Positions 44,277 through 53,851 of a DNA stretch of 64,000 nucleotides are shown here, one piece after another (the stretch's first letter is position 1; every line of letters begins with the position of its first letter). The position numbers were made by a program, and so were the translations under genes. Source of the DNA: Candidatus Terraquivivens tengchongensis (GTDB lineage: Archaea > Thermoproteota > Nitrososphaeria_A > Caldarchaeales > Wolframiiraptoraceae); assembly GCA_023268355.1 (NCBI GenBank), contig JALNJK010000002.1, positions 1 through 64,000 on the forward strand, written 5' to 3'. The notes beneath the pieces were generated by a model. It was not told the DNA's origin and did not search any database. It worked only from the letters and a program-made list of their open reading frames with translations.

Positions 44277-44396
44277 ATTAAATAATACATCGGCCCGTGC
44301 ATGTATATTTTATGGTGACAAACATGATTTCCGAAGATTTTTGGTTTAAAAGTTTAAAATTATGCCGTACGACACCTTAAACCGTTGGGTGAATTT

Positions 44397-45281
44397 ATGA
44401 TAATAGACGTGCATTCCCATGTAGGTGAGTTTCCTAATCAGTGGAGTCGAGAATGGTTCGATTCATATGCGCATCTTGTGGGTGACCCTCTGAAGTCAGT
44501 TTTACAATATTTCCCTATCGAGGAGAAAATTTTAGCGGATATGGATGAGGCGGGCGTTAATATATCTGTTGTCATGGGGTTTGTGCATTACTCGACATCA
44601 ACACTTGTGCCCGACGAGCACGTTTACAATTTTGTTAAGAAAAATCCGGATAGGCTCATAGGCTTTTCTTGTGTGCAACCAGTGGACAGCAGGAACGAGT
44701 TTAACGCAAAAGGCCTCTTGGAATTTGAGAAAGCCGTTACCGAATATGGGTTCAGGGGGTTAAAGCTCCTACCAGTTTACAACTTCTTCTTCCCTAACGA
44801 CAGAAGGGTGTATCCTTTTTACGAGAAAGCGCTGGAGCTGGATGTTCCTGTGATGTTTCATTCGGCAGCAGTCGGGAGTACCGCGGCGCGCATGAAATAC
44901 GGTCACCCTATATACTTAGAAGATGTTGTGATGGATTTTCCCAAGTTAAAGATATGCATATCTCATATGGCATTCCCGTGGACGGAAGAGGCGTTGCTGT
45001 TAGTGCGAAAGGCGCCAAACATGTACATGGATATAAGCGCAGTAGTTAGACCAACGATCCTTGCATGGAACCTTGTTAAAGCAAAGGAATATGGCGTTAT
45101 GCATAAGTTAATGTTCGGTAGCGATTATCCCCTCTTCGGTCCTCGGAAGAACCTAGTGGAGCTCATTAGAAACAAAGTAAATCAGATCGCGGAAAGAGCA
45201 GGATGGCCAACGCTAACCAATGAGGAAATCGAAGGAATATTGTGGAAAAACGCCGCAAGGTTCTTGGAGCTGAAATTATAA
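44397..45281 (+). CDS. Amidohydrolase-family metal-dependent hydrolase
   Basis: A 294-residue TIM-barrel enzyme of the Amidohydro_2 group. IIDVHSHVGEF supplies the HxH metal site, MFHSAAVG and CISHMAFPWTEE the further His ligands, and FGSDYPLFGPRKN the catalytic Asp. I start at ATG 44397, since GGTGA (44388-44392) is placed for it, rather than at TTG 44385. Relatives hydrolyse or decarboxylate small cyclic compounds; the substrate cannot be told. It ends 3 nt from the convergent EndoQ-like gene. Confidence 0.85.
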   Translation: MIIDVHSHVGEFPNQWSREWFDSYAHLVGDPLKSVLQYFPIEEKILADMDEAGVNISVVMGFVHYSTSTLVPDEHVYNFVKKNPDRLIGFSCVQPVDSRNEFNAKGLLEFEKAVTEYGFRGLKLLPVYNFFFPNDRRVYPFYEKALELDVPVMFHSAAVGSTAARMKYGHPIYLEDVVMDFPKLKICISHMAFPWTEEALLLVRKAPNMYMDISAVVRPTILAWNLVKAKEYGVMHKLMFGSDYPLFGPRKNLVELIRNKVNQIAERAGWPTLTNEEIEGILWKNAARFLELKL

Positions 45282-45284
45282 CTT

Positions 45285-46577
45285 TCAGAAAAAATCTTCT
45301 AGTCTTTTGCTGATATGCTTTCGTTCCTCCATCTTTTCTTCTGTACCGAAAATTATCCGACCGTATACACCGTCAAACCCTGGAATTATCTTGATTTTGT
45401 TTTGCCTTACGGCCATAATGAGATTTACTAGCTGAGGTGTCATTGCATTCCTAAGCTCCTCTTCCGATACTTCGAACATTATTCTGAACTCATCGCCTAA
45501 GGCGGATATTATCCTGGCATACTCTTTCCAGATTTTACCGGACATGAGCTTATGTTCAGATTCTAAGCTCACACCTTCTGAGACAGCTATGAGTTCTTGA
45601 AGGGGTATGGCATATTTGAAGCCTATGGAGCCTTCTGGGATATAATTTGGGGGCCTGTCCGCGAGTTCGTTAACCCTATCATCAACACCTTTCGTTAATT
45701 TTTTACCACAAACGCTACACTTGTATCCTATACTCTTAGCCTCTTCCGGCGATAGAGGACCGACGTTACAATTCCTGTGTCCTGACCAATGATACTTGCC
45801 ATAGGCTGGCGGAACCTCTACCGTCATGATTATCCTATTCCTGTCCTTCTTTCTGATAGCATCCGTAACTTCTTCATAAGTAAGCCTGTCTAATTCGAAT
45901 GCAACAGCCTCTCTTCCAAGCCTAAATGGATAAGGACTATGTGCGTCGCTAGCGCTTACTAACGTGAGCCTATCCAAGCTGCTAACCCTCCAGTTCATGG
46001 GGGGGTCGCTGCTAAGCCCAGTTTCTAAAGCGTGAATGTCCTTAACCCTATCTTCATAAGCTTCCTCTAAAGAATCCACACCGCTGAAGCTTCCGAATAC
46101 TGACCACCATGGTGTCCAAGCATGTGCTGGAAATATCAAGCATCTCTTTTCGGTTTCTAGGATTATGTCAACGAGTTCCGCAGGGGTTATTGTGAGGACA
46201 GGCCTACCGTCGGATGCCAAGTCGCCGTAAGTTGAAAGCCTGTCCGCAAGCTGCGCGGATACATCTTTCGATGGCATGAGGATGACATGATGTATTCTCC
46301 TAAACTTTTCTCTGTACTGGTGTACGGTAGCTACCTCGGTCTGGAAGATGAAGTATGCGGAACTTTCGGAGGATTTTACCCTATAAATTCCCGTATCATC
46401 TATCTCCTCTAGGCGTTCGTTCAGCTCCTTGAACCATCCTGGATGAAGGGCGTCGCCCGTTCCCAGTAACCCTAGACCTTTTATCGCAGCATATCGTGTA
46501 ATCTCTTCCAAGTTCATGTTCCTTGAGGTTGCACCGGAGTAATAGCTGTGAATGTGCAAGTCAGCATATATTCTCAA
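45285..46577 (-). CDS. Endonuclease Q-like PHP-domain protein (TIGR00375)
   Basis: A 430-residue protein that starts with the PHP metal site ADLHIHSYYSGATSRNM, continues with LLGTGDALHPGW, and has SASDAHSPYPFRLGREA as the last ligand group. A zinc finger follows (CNVGPLSPEEAKSIGYKCSV, then CGKKL). This layout matches archaeal endonuclease Q, which nicks DNA 5' of deaminated bases and abasic sites. The C-terminal part carries a segment around KIIPGFDGVYGRIIFG. A DNA repair role in a thermophile is sensible because deamination is heat-driven. Identification is by family pattern. Confidence 0.85.
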   Translation of the reverse strand: MRIYADLHIHSYYSGATSRNMNLEEITRYAAIKGLGLLGTGDALHPGWFKELNERLEEIDDTGIYRVKSSESSAYFIFQTEVATVHQYREKFRRIHHVILMPSKDVSAQLADRLSTYGDLASDGRPVLTITPAELVDIILETEKRCLIFPAHAWTPWWSVFGSFSGVDSLEEAYEDRVKDIHALETGLSSDPPMNWRVSSLDRLTLVSASDAHSPYPFRLGREAVAFELDRLTYEEVTDAIRKKDRNRIIMTVEVPPAYGKYHWSGHRNCNVGPLSPEEAKSIGYKCSVCGKKLTKGVDDRVNELADRPPNYIPEGSIGFKYAIPLQELIAVSEGVSLESEHKLMSGKIWKEYARIISALGDEFRIMFEVSEEELRNAMTPQLVNLIMAVRQNKIKIIPGFDGVYGRIIFGTEEKMEERKHISKRLEDFF

Positions 46578-46611
46578 GCTCTGCCCTTCTCCGACCCGCG
46601 GGCTCCACCCA

Positions 46612-47211
46612 TTATATCTCCCATTTCCATCTTATCATTTCTGTCGCTTTGTGCGGAAGCTTGGATATCATAGATGGGTCTATGTTCCTCCATTCAAGTA
46701 TTTCTTCGAATAAACTAGACGATTCGATTTTTACGCCCATGCTAAGTAACTCAGCCAGAATATCCGTCATTATGGATTCAACTTCTTCTTTTGACCTAAC
46801 CCTCTTAAAGCTACCATCAGCTATCATACCAAATATTGCTTTGAATTCCAGCTTACCATCTTCGAGTATGCGTTTTGTGTATTTGGTTGCACCATATCTT
46901 GTGGCCAGGTGTTCGAGGGTTTTTAAAACCTCATTAAGTTTTTCGCCAATAGAAAGTGTAAGGGAAATTCCAAATGTTTTTTCATAAACGATAAAATATC
47001 CCAAATAAATCTGAAGCGCTCCTTCGAAATCGGGCCTAAACCTACTCATTCCTAACATCACGAATTCTTGTCCTTCCTTTAGAAGGAACCTTTGAAGCAA
47101 CTCAGCAGGAATTGTTATCGCTAAACTGTTTCCGCTTCGCCTTATCATGCCCCTAAAAACCACACTATCCTCAATCCATTCGGGCGCGTCCTTCTTTTGA
47201 GCTTGCGACAT
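46612..47211 (-). CDS. AbrB-like N-terminal domain protein, unknown
   Basis: A 199-residue protein. FRGMIRRSGNSLAITIPAEL followed by LQRFLLKEGQEF is a SpoVT/AbrB swapped-hairpin DNA-binding pattern (about 19-55). The remaining 140 residues are helical, with no motif I know (AIFGMIADGSFKRVRSKEEV). It lies 34 nt upstream of the EndoQ-like gene on the same strand, so the two may share a transcript. Possibly a regulator; function open. Confidence 0.65.
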   Translation of the reverse strand: MSQAQKKDAPEWIEDSVVFRGMIRRSGNSLAITIPAELLQRFLLKEGQEFVMLGMSRFRPDFEGALQIYLGYFIVYEKTFGISLTLSIGEKLNEVLKTLEHLATRYGATKYTKRILEDGKLEFKAIFGMIADGSFKRVRSKEEVESIMTDILAELLSMGVKIESSSLFEEILEWRNIDPSMISKLPHKATEMIRWKWEI

Positions 47212-47405
47212 CTTTACCCAGTATTTAGTACATACGTAATGCTTTAAGTATATCTGCGTAGTATTCTGGTCCGATTCGTTTTTCTTGGAATTGGGGGGAC
47301 TTATGCCTTAAAAGTGCCTGGGGCACGCTTAACTTACACGAAAACAACCCAACTATTTATATTAATGCACCTAACCTTAATCTGAATATGCGGGGGCACT
47401 AAACA

Positions 47406-48314
47406 GTGGAAGAAGACGTAATGTGGCTCCTTAGGCACAAAAATAGGCGCAGGATAATCTTGGCCATAGGCGAGGCAGGTAAGATAGGAGCCACAGCCCT
47501 TCGTGATAAGTTAGGGATAAGCACCGGTTCACTCTACTACAACCTGCGCCAGCTAGGGGGGCTGGTCCAACAAGACCAAAAAAGAAACTATACGTTGACT
47601 CCTGAGGGGCAGAGAATTTACAAGGCCTTAATAGAGCGGATGGAGCCTGAAGAATTGTTAAGTAAAGAGCCGCCCAGCAGAATAGTTTCTGTGCTTTCAA
47701 GCATATTCTTTCCAGTTAGCCTTTTCACTCCAATCTACGAGAACGTTGCGATGAGGATCTTCCTTCCTTTACTTTCAATCTCCGTTATCAGTGCCTTAAT
47801 GATCTATACGAAATTTATTCCGTTCATACTCCATGTATTAGAGAGGCCACGCTTTACCGTTCTGGAATTTGGGACAAACTTTCTTCTCAGCATTCTTATT
47901 ATTTATATTTACGCTTCGGTCATGAGTTGGATCGCGACAGGCAATGTGAAAACTTTTAGAGCAACTAGTGGAAAAGGGATTTTATCCAATATAAAAGATT
48001 GGTTCAAGAACAACTACGCAGAGCATGTTAAGTTCTTATTATGTCTGCTGCTCTCACTTCTACCTCTTGCAATACTTCCAGGAATTGTAACAATAGATAG
48101 GCTTTTCAAGTTTAACATAATGCCGCCTTCAGGTACTGCTAACTATTTTATAACTAGGGATGTACTCCTATTAGTATCGCAAGGCATAACTATCATTTTG
48201 ATGACTGCAGGCATATCTTATGCTAAAAACATTAAGTGGCAGAGTGCTGCGATGGTTAGCTTCTCGCTACTTTACTTTTCATTCTTCGTAAATAAAGTTA
48301 TGGGATTTGTTTGA
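47406..48314 (+). CDS. Winged-helix protein with a C-terminal membrane domain
   Basis: A 302-residue protein. The first 80 residues form an ArsR-like winged helix (RRIILAIGEAGKIGATALRD, then KLGISTGSLYYNLRQLGGLV, then the wing DQKRNYTLTPEGQRIY). About six hydrophobic segments follow (for example IFLPLLSISVISALMIYTKF and FLLSILIIYIYASVMSWIA). A DNA-binding domain fixed to a membrane domain suggests a one-component membrane-tethered regulator. Such fusions recur in Thaumarchaeota-related genomes. Start GTG 47406. It ends 2 nt from the convergent S10 gene. Confidence 0.75.
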   Translation: MEEDVMWLLRHKNRRRIILAIGEAGKIGATALRDKLGISTGSLYYNLRQLGGLVQQDQKRNYTLTPEGQRIYKALIERMEPEELLSKEPPSRIVSVLSSIFFPVSLFTPIYENVAMRIFLPLLSISVISALMIYTKFIPFILHVLERPRFTVLEFGTNFLLSILIIYIYASVMSWIATGNVKTFRATSGKGILSNIKDWFKNNYAEHVKFLLCLLLSLLPLAILPGIVTIDRLFKFNIMPPSGTANYFITRDVLLLVSQGITIILMTAGISYAKNIKWQSAAMVSFSLLYFSFFVNKVMGFV

Positions 48315-48316
48315 TT

Positions 48317-48628
48317 TTATTTGACAGTCATTTCAACACTTACTTCATCTGGTATCTGTATCCTCATTATCTGTCGAAGAACTCTCTGGTCGCTTATGCT
48401 CATGTCTATTAATCTTCTGTAAATCCTCATCTCGTGCTTACGCCAAGTCTTTGTTCCTTCGCCGCATGGAGATTTCCTGACCGGAAGGACGAGTCTTTTC
48501 CTAGGTAGGGGTATAGGGCCAGAAATCTTCGTACCCGTCTTGTCTGCTATGTCTTTTATCTCCTTACAAACCCTCTCCAGTTTTTCTAAGTCTGTGCTGG
48601 TGAGCTTAACGCGTATCATCTGAGGCAT
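48317..48628 (-). CDS. rps10: Ribosomal protein S10 (uS10)
   Basis: A 103-residue S10. RVKLTSTDLEKLERVCKEIK, SGPIPLPRKRLVLPVRKSPC and MRIYRRLIDMSISDQRVLRQ are diagnostic. It belongs to the small-subunit head. It follows the EF1A gene on the same strand after 31 nt, as in many archaea. Confidence 0.96.
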   Translation of the reverse strand: MPQMIRVKLTSTDLEKLERVCKEIKDIADKTGTKISGPIPLPRKRLVLPVRKSPCGEGTKTWRKHEMRIYRRLIDMSISDQRVLRQIMRIQIPDEVSVEMTVK

Positions 48629-48659
48629 CGAGGATACTGCCCCTAATCATTTTGGATTG

Positions 48660-49955
48660 TTAAGCCTTCTGTGTTATCTCTTTGACGATCCCGGCGGCTA
48701 TTGTCATACCGCTATCTCTGATTGCGAACCTACCTAACTCGGGAAACTGAGAGTATGGTTCGAGTGCCGTCGGTTGTAATGGCATAAGTCTCACGAGTGC
48801 TATGTCTCCTGTCTTCAGGAACTGGGGGTTCTTTTCTACAACCTGTCCAGTCCTTGGATCCATCTTTGATATTAGCTCGACAAACTTTACGGCTACTTGT
48901 GCTGTATGTATGTGCATGACTGGCGTATAACCAGCCGCTATAGCCGTTGGGTGGTATATCACTACTATCTGGCCGATGAACTCCTTCGCTACGCTACATG
49001 GATTGTCTGGATGGCTGACAACCATACCTCTTGCAAGTTGTGTTCTTTCTACACCCTTCAGGTTAAAGCCTATGTTATCGCCAGGAATTGCTTGTTGCAA
49101 AGGCTGGTGATGCATCTCTATGCTCTTGACTTCAGCCTTTATGTTGGGTGGCATTATGACAACGGTATCACCGGGCTTCAGAACACCTGTCTCAACCCTT
49201 CCAACAGGTACTGTTCCTACACCTTTAATGGAGTAGACTGCCTGTATCGGTATTCTCAAAGGTTTGTCGATGGGTTTTGACGGTTCCTGGAACATATCCA
49301 GAGCTTCCAGTAAAGTCGGTCCGTTGTACCATGGAAGGTTCTTGCTTCTTTCTACTAAGTTGTCACCTAACCATCCAGAGATTGGTATGAAGTGTATCTT
49401 AGAGACGTCGTAGCCAACACGTTTTAGCAGGTCCTGTACACCTTGCTTTACCTCATTGTATCTTTCTTGGGACCAGTTGACAGTACTATCGTCCATCTTG
49501 TTGATTGCGACGACCAACTGCCTTATGCCTAGCATGAATGCTAGGAAGGCATGTTCTCTTGTCTGTCCACCAGGCGCTATTCCTACTTCGTATTCGCCCT
49601 TTTTCGCAGAAACGACTAAGATTGCGGCATCGGCTTGACTTGCTCCGGTTATCATGTTTTTTACGAAGTCCCTGTGACCGGGAGCATCAATCAGCGTGAA
49701 ATAGTATTTCTTAGTCTCGAATTTTTGGAACGCAAGGTCTATCGTAAGCCCTCTTTCTCGTTCTTCTTTAATCCTGTCAAGTACCCATGCATACTTGAAC
49801 GTCTCCTTTCCGAGTTTCTTCGCCTCTTCCTCATATGTCTGGATTGTTCTCTCGTCAATAGCACCTAGTTTATACAGTAAATGACCCATTGTCGTCGATT
49901 TCCCATGGTCTACATGCCCAATGACTATCAGGTTTAGGTGTGGTTTTGTGGACAT
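48660..49955 (-). CDS. tuf: Translation elongation factor aEF1A
   Basis: A 431-residue GTPase that brings aminoacyl-tRNA to the ribosome. G1 GHVDHGKSTTMGHLLYKLG, the switch region RERGLTIDLAF, G3 DAPGHRDFVKNMITGASQAD and G4 NKMDDSTVN are all intact, followed by two beta-barrel domains (SIKGVGTVPVGRVETGVLKP). A TATA element (50001-50012) gives it its own promoter with a short leader. Confidence 0.98.
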   Translation of the reverse strand: MSTKPHLNLIVIGHVDHGKSTTMGHLLYKLGAIDERTIQTYEEEAKKLGKETFKYAWVLDRIKEERERGLTIDLAFQKFETKKYYFTLIDAPGHRDFVKNMITGASQADAAILVVSAKKGEYEVGIAPGGQTREHAFLAFMLGIRQLVVAINKMDDSTVNWSQERYNEVKQGVQDLLKRVGYDVSKIHFIPISGWLGDNLVERSKNLPWYNGPTLLEALDMFQEPSKPIDKPLRIPIQAVYSIKGVGTVPVGRVETGVLKPGDTVVIMPPNIKAEVKSIEMHHQPLQQAIPGDNIGFNLKGVERTQLARGMVVSHPDNPCSVAKEFIGQIVVIYHPTAIAAGYTPVMHIHTAQVAVKFVELISKMDPRTGQVVEKNPQFLKTGDIALVRLMPLQPTALEPYSQFPELGRFAIRDSGMTIAAGIVKEITQKA

Positions 49956-50000
49956 CCTACTTCCACCGCTTACTATTTACGTTCAACGTTTCTGGATTGG

Positions 50001-50012
50001 GTATATATAAGC
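50001..50012 (-). promoter_or_regulatory. TATA element of the EF1A gene
   Basis: Minus strand CTTATATATACCC lies about 50 nt upstream of the EF1A start codon, which is preceded by GGTGG. It separates EF1A transcription from S12-S7. Confidence 0.6.
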
Positions 50013-50060
50013 TTGTAGGGGAACTCTTTCTAAAACTTTTTATGTTTGATGCGATGGGGC

Positions 50061-50630
50061 CTACCTTGACGCTAGGGCTATCCTTTCCAGCTCGAGCTTC
50101 TTCTTTATGGCATAACTCTTACTATCGTTTTGCGAGGCCAATATTATCTCATCCGCCAAGCATTCATCTACGGTTTTCCTGCTCCTGAAACTAGCTTCGC
50201 GGGCGGCCGTTGTTATATATCTGAGTGCCAGGTCCAGCCTTCTCTGGGGCGATATGTCAACTGCCTTAAAGTACACTATCCCTCCATAACTGAGCCTCGT
50301 CACGTCCTCCCTTGGCGCAGCATTCTCAAGCGCCCTCACCAAAACCTCAATAGGATTCGCACCAGTTCTCAGGTGTATTATTTCTAGAGCGTTGCGCACG
50401 ATTTTGAGAGCTTTAGATTTTTTCCCACCATTCCTCCCGGGCCTCATGAGCATGTTTGCTAAGCGTTCAACCACACTGACGTTAGCTTTTCCAAACCTCC
50501 TGTGTTCATGTCTTCCGCCGGAATGCACCATCGGTTTAAGGCAAATATAACGTTGCAGACCGGGGTCCCTTATCTCGATGCCTTCCGTGCTCCATTTATC
50601 GAATATTTTAAATTCCACCAAGAATGTCAC
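50061..50630 (-). CDS. rps7: Ribosomal protein S7 (uS7)
   Basis: A 189-residue S7, the primary 16S rRNA binder of the small-subunit head. [20 protein letters not shown], the region [20 protein letters not shown] and [14 protein letters not shown]-like positions (here [14 protein letters not shown]) are conserved. Start GTG 50630 overlaps the S12 stop (GTGA). Confidence 0.96.
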   Translation of the reverse strand: MTFLVEFKIFDKWSTEGIEIRDPGLQRYICLKPMVHSGGRHEHRRFGKANVSVVERLANMLMRPGRNGGKKSKALKIVRNALEIIHLRTGANPIEVLVRALENAAPREDVTRLSYGGIVYFKAVDISPQRRLDLALRYITTAAREASFRSRKTVDECLADEIILASQNDSKSYAIKKKLELERIALASR

Positions 50631-51055
50631 CTCTTAGGTTTTTTGACTTTGCCAGTAATTAGCAGATTAAGCGGCACACCGTTCACCAGCTCTACCTTGT
50701 ATCTAACACCCGGAAGGTCACCATAGCTTTTGCCCATGGAACCGCCTATACCGCTGATTATCACCTCATCGTGTTCATCAACGACGTTTAGGGCACCATC
50801 TCCAGGTAAGAATGCCGTGACAACCTTACCATTCTTAATCAACTGAACCCTGACGGCCTTCCTGACGGCTGAGTTGGGTTGTCTGGATTCTATCCCAATT
50901 TTCTGCAGAACTATACCGCGGGCCATGGGCGCACCCTCAAGCGGGTCGGTCTTCAGTTTAAGCTGGAGCATTCTGATGCGGTATTTTCGCTGACTCCACT
51001 TAAACTTCTTCCTGTTCTGGATTAGTTTCCTCGCTGCGAATAGCCCATTACCCAT
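50627..51055 (-). CDS. rps12: Ribosomal protein S12 (uS12)
   Basis: A 142-residue archaeal S12 at the decoding centre. The conserved loop [20 protein letters not shown] and [20 protein letters not shown], then [20 protein letters not shown], are clear. It heads the S12-S7 pair; a TATA-like element on the minus strand (51094-51103) lies about 45 nt upstream. Confidence 0.97.
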   Translation of the reverse strand: MGNGLFAARKLIQNRKKFKWSQRKYRIRMLQLKLKTDPLEGAPMARGIVLQKIGIESRQPNSAVRKAVRVQLIKNGKVVTAFLPGDGALNVVDEHDEVIISGIGGSMGKSYGDLPGVRYKVELVNGVPLNLLITGKVKKPKR

Positions 51056-51241
51056 GGCCCATCCTCGGCTAGAAATGGGGATCTGGCAAGCGACTTAAAA
51101 ACTCTTCTCTTTTCTCAGACCTTGTTGAGTGCTAAATTAATTTTGGCCGCTTCTATCTCAGATATAGGCACGCATATTCTTAAATGCATTAAGAAAAACA
51201 TTTATTAAAAGGTAACGCTGTTAAAAGAGGAGAGAAGAAGT

Positions 51242-51784
51242 ATGAGTGAAAGTAAATGGACCTCTAGATTCATTATTGCGGCGATATTTCAAGGCGCTTT
51301 AGCAACGGCGTTGACCATATACATCGTATTAGGCCAAATATTCTGGCTGAAGCCTGAGGTGTCAAGAGTCATAGCTCTTGGTAGTGCTGGCAACTGGTTT
51401 ACGTTGGGTTACGTGACATACCTCATAGTGGGAGTGATTGGGGTGGCGGTAACGGCGCTATTCTATCACTACATAGAGTCTACACTCGGAAAGTCTTACA
51501 CAGGTGCGGCCAACATACTCGCATGGCTACATCTCATTCTGATGAATGTCGGAATCATAGGTACCACGTGGCTGTTAATGATCAGCGGATATCTGGGAGG
51601 GGCTGCGATGCTTCCGCCAGAAGTAGGTGGTAAAGGCTGGAATGCCGGTCAAGTGCATGTAAATGTGTTTTACGGAATTCCTCTTGGTTATCCGACTTGG
51701 ATTTCGTTTTTCATAATAATCCTTGCGGTTGGTGTATTTCTAGGCGGCCTGGGATACCTAATCACGTGGACCAAGAAGACCTAA
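51242..51784 (+). CDS. Four-helix membrane protein, paralogue of 52789-53226
   Basis: A 180-residue integral membrane protein with about four hydrophobic segments. GNWFTLGYVTYLIVGVIGVA and NILAWLHLILMNVGIIGTTW, followed by LLMISGYLGG, align well with the protein at 52789-53226. The start follows GAGGAGAG and an A/T-rich promoter (TTTATTAAA). It may belong to an electron-transfer or oxidase-related set, but I see no heme or metal motif beyond isolated His residues (FYHYIE, WLHLI). It is on the opposite strand to the ribosomal genes that surround it. Confidence 0.7.
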   Translation: MSESKWTSRFIIAAIFQGALATALTIYIVLGQIFWLKPEVSRVIALGSAGNWFTLGYVTYLIVGVIGVAVTALFYHYIESTLGKSYTGAANILAWLHLILMNVGIIGTTWLLMISGYLGGAAMLPPEVGGKGWNAGQVHVNVFYGIPLGYPTWISFFIIILAVGVFLGGLGYLITWTKKT

Positions 51785-51861
51785 CCTTCTTTTTTATTTT
51801 GAGGACATATTAAGCGATAAAAAGGTATAAAGCTGTAACTAAATGAAGTCTGAAGACCTCG

Positions 51862-52800
51862 ATGGGTATCAGCTCACCAGCACTCATCATATGGTTAGCA
51901 TTTGTAAGCTTAAGCATCTTCATAAGCATCGTTCCGATAAGTTCATCGACCTCCGCTTCATGGGATGTTCCAGAAACAGGGCATAGCTGGGGCTTGGCCT
52001 AATAGTCCCGGATGGAAGTCCACTAGATGATGGTTCAATAGTTCGCTGGGATAAAGTTAACAATGTAACAGTCATCGTGACACTACCTAGGATAAATCAA
52101 ACGGATGGAACAATCTACGCCATCTTGAGTGCTACGACAAAATCAGGAAATATCATTCAGGTTGCTGCTGGACTTTATCCCGAAGAGAGTCTGTGGTTTG
52201 TCTACAGTATGTACGTAACGGGAGTTACTTCAACTGAAAAAGATACGTCCCAATTTCCATTAGGGATGAGCCAGCTATGAAACCGGGCGATACAATATCC
52301 ATGTCTCAAACAATACTGGGTCGGATACTATATGGCTGGGGAATGGTCTGCAACCTTAACACAGAAGAGTGCGGAAGGGCCGATATACTTAACGACGGTA
52401 GCGCTGTTTTCATGTCAGGTGAGCATGAAATAATCGCCCTAGAATCTTACACAACGGCTGAGAATGTGTTCAAGCGTATAGAAAACATGACACTTCATAC
52501 TATACTAGTTGATGGTGTCCGCGTGCTAGTGGATACTACATTAGCGACGGGATGGTATTTGACCGGAACCCTTTGTTCCAAGTCGGGGGAATAGCACGTG
52601 TTCCTTCTTATATCTCGATGTATTTTACGCCCGACGGGAAAGCTGTATAGTATTACTCACCTAGCTGGGAACGTGGGGGTAGCTCCCTTAACGACGTAAA
52701 CGTACTCGTAGTTTTCATAATAGCGTTGTTGGCATCATCAATTGGCCTACTCATGATCATGATTATCTTGAAATCATTTAAAAAAGATTCATATTGTTAA
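51862..52800 (+). pseudogene. Decayed gene for an exported, membrane-anchored protein
   Basis: Consecutive frames join into one protein-like product of about 310 residues. It has a signal-like start (IIWLAFVSLSIFISIVPISS), then VPDGSPLDDGSIVRWDKVNN and TNQTDGT-like extracellular sequence (INQTDGTIYAILSATTKSGN). After that come DEPAMKPGDTISMSQTILGR and DGVRVLVDTTLATGWYLTG, and finally a C-terminal anchor (VLVVFIIALLASSIGLLMIM). Frame changes near 52000, 52260 and 52560 and an in-frame TAG near 52650 break it. The order signal peptide, beta-rich domain, anchor suggests a surface protein. Its neighbours on both sides are related membrane proteins. Sequencing error could cause one break but not all four. 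Confidence 0.7.
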
Positions 52801-53226
52801 GTTTTCTTTTGAAAGATAGAGTGCAGTTATCCCGGAGAGCACTCCTACGATAGCCACAATCGACAGTATTCGGATAGGGTTAACAAACGGTTCTAGGATT
52901 AAACGTACTTCTTCAGACGGTGAGTGGAGTATCGTTGATACGTAACCACCCAATATACCAGCAATAGCCAACGCAAAATTAGCTCCTGTTATCCCAACAT
53001 ACATCGCGAGTATGTTTAACCATACTAACAGCCTGTTGAGTTTTCTACCCTCAATTTTTTCAGCGAGGTAGTAAAGGTATGAGAAACCAAGATGCCCAGT
53101 GAATCCAACAGCTAGGTATAAGATGTAGCCTAGTATGAACCACGTCCCCGGACCACCACCAACGATTATTCTCAGAATCATAAGGAATGGCTGTATGGGG
53201 AGGACTATAATGAGTGTGTAAAACAC
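52789..53226 (-). CDS. Four-helix membrane protein, paralogue of 51242-51784
   Basis: A 145-residue membrane protein. GTWFILGYILYLAVGFTGHL and LLVWLNILAMYVGITGANFA, followed by LAIAGILGGY, match the paralogue segment by segment. It lacks about 30 residues of the other's N-terminus. Its 3' end overlaps the last 12 nt of the decayed gene on the opposite strand. Function unknown. Confidence 0.68.
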   Translation of the reverse strand: MFYTLIIVLPIQPFLMILRIIVGGGPGTWFILGYILYLAVGFTGHLGFSYLYYLAEKIEGRKLNRLLVWLNILAMYVGITGANFALAIAGILGGYVSTILHSPSEEVRLILEPFVNPIRILSIVAIVGVLSGITALYLSKENLTI

Positions 53227-53416
53227 GCTACTATCATATTTATGAGTGTAAGCTTCTTAAGGATGGCATACCATGTTAACATTTGTTTTGCTTAGGTTAA
53301 ACGCGAACTTAAAAAGTCTTTTTAGGCATAACTCTTATCAAAAGCTTAAGTTTTAACTCTAAGACTGTAAAACAAAGCATCAGCTGACGAGGTTCCGATG
53401 ACGTGTTGTGACCGCC

Positions 53417-53851
53417 TTACTGGACGGTAACATGGTCTATGCTATAATGCCTCTTGGCTAGAAGTCTAACTAGCTCTATGGTCTTGCCGTTCTTGCCGAT
53501 GGCAAGCCCCTTGTCCTTTGGTTCTACTGAGGCTATAGCTATTTTTTTACCATCAGGTCTTGAGGCTATCCTGACGGGGCCAGAAAGCCTAGCCGGCATA
53601 AGAGCGTTTTTGACAAATTTACTGGGATCATCCGAGAGCTCAATAACCTTGACGCGTTTTTTAAGTATCTTAGAGAATTCTTGTATTTTGCTACCACCCT
53701 TACTTAGGACCTTCTTTAGGTCGCCCTCCCTTACGAGGAACACCACTAAGTCACCGCTCTCGACGCAATCTACGGCCGCTACGCCTGTTGCTGCCTCAAA
53801 TAACGATATGTATTTCATCTCTTTTTCTGTAAGCTTGAACCCTTCACTCAA
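53417..53851 (-). CDS. nusA: NusA-like transcription factor with KH domains
   Basis: A 144-residue archaeal NusA, much shorter than bacterial NusA and reduced to its two KH domains. LTEKEMKYISLFEAATGVAA, CVESGDLVVFLVREGDLKKV and AIASVEPKDKGLAIGKNGKT (the GxxG loop) are diagnostic. I favour TTG 53851, which overlaps the L30e stop and is set 11 nt from GGAGGT; TTG 53872 is further up. Part of rpoH-rpoB-rpoA-L30e-nusA. Confidence 0.92.
   Translation of the reverse strand: MSEGFKLTEKEMKYISLFEAATGVAAVDCVESGDLVVFLVREGDLKKVLSKGGSKIQEFSKILKKRVKVIELSDDPSKFVKNALMPARLSGPVRIASRPDGKKIAIASVEPKDKGLAIGKNGKTIELVRLLAKRHYSIDHVTVQ

Noticed and set aside
49635-49868. Plus-strand open frames across the EF1A, polymerase, S7 and A-ATPase genes
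   Set aside because: Shadows of strongly coding minus-strand genes.
53370-53416. Possible C/D box RNA upstream of the nusA terminus (GCTGA and CGATGAC close together)
   Set aside because: The outer C and D boxes and a terminal stem are missing.
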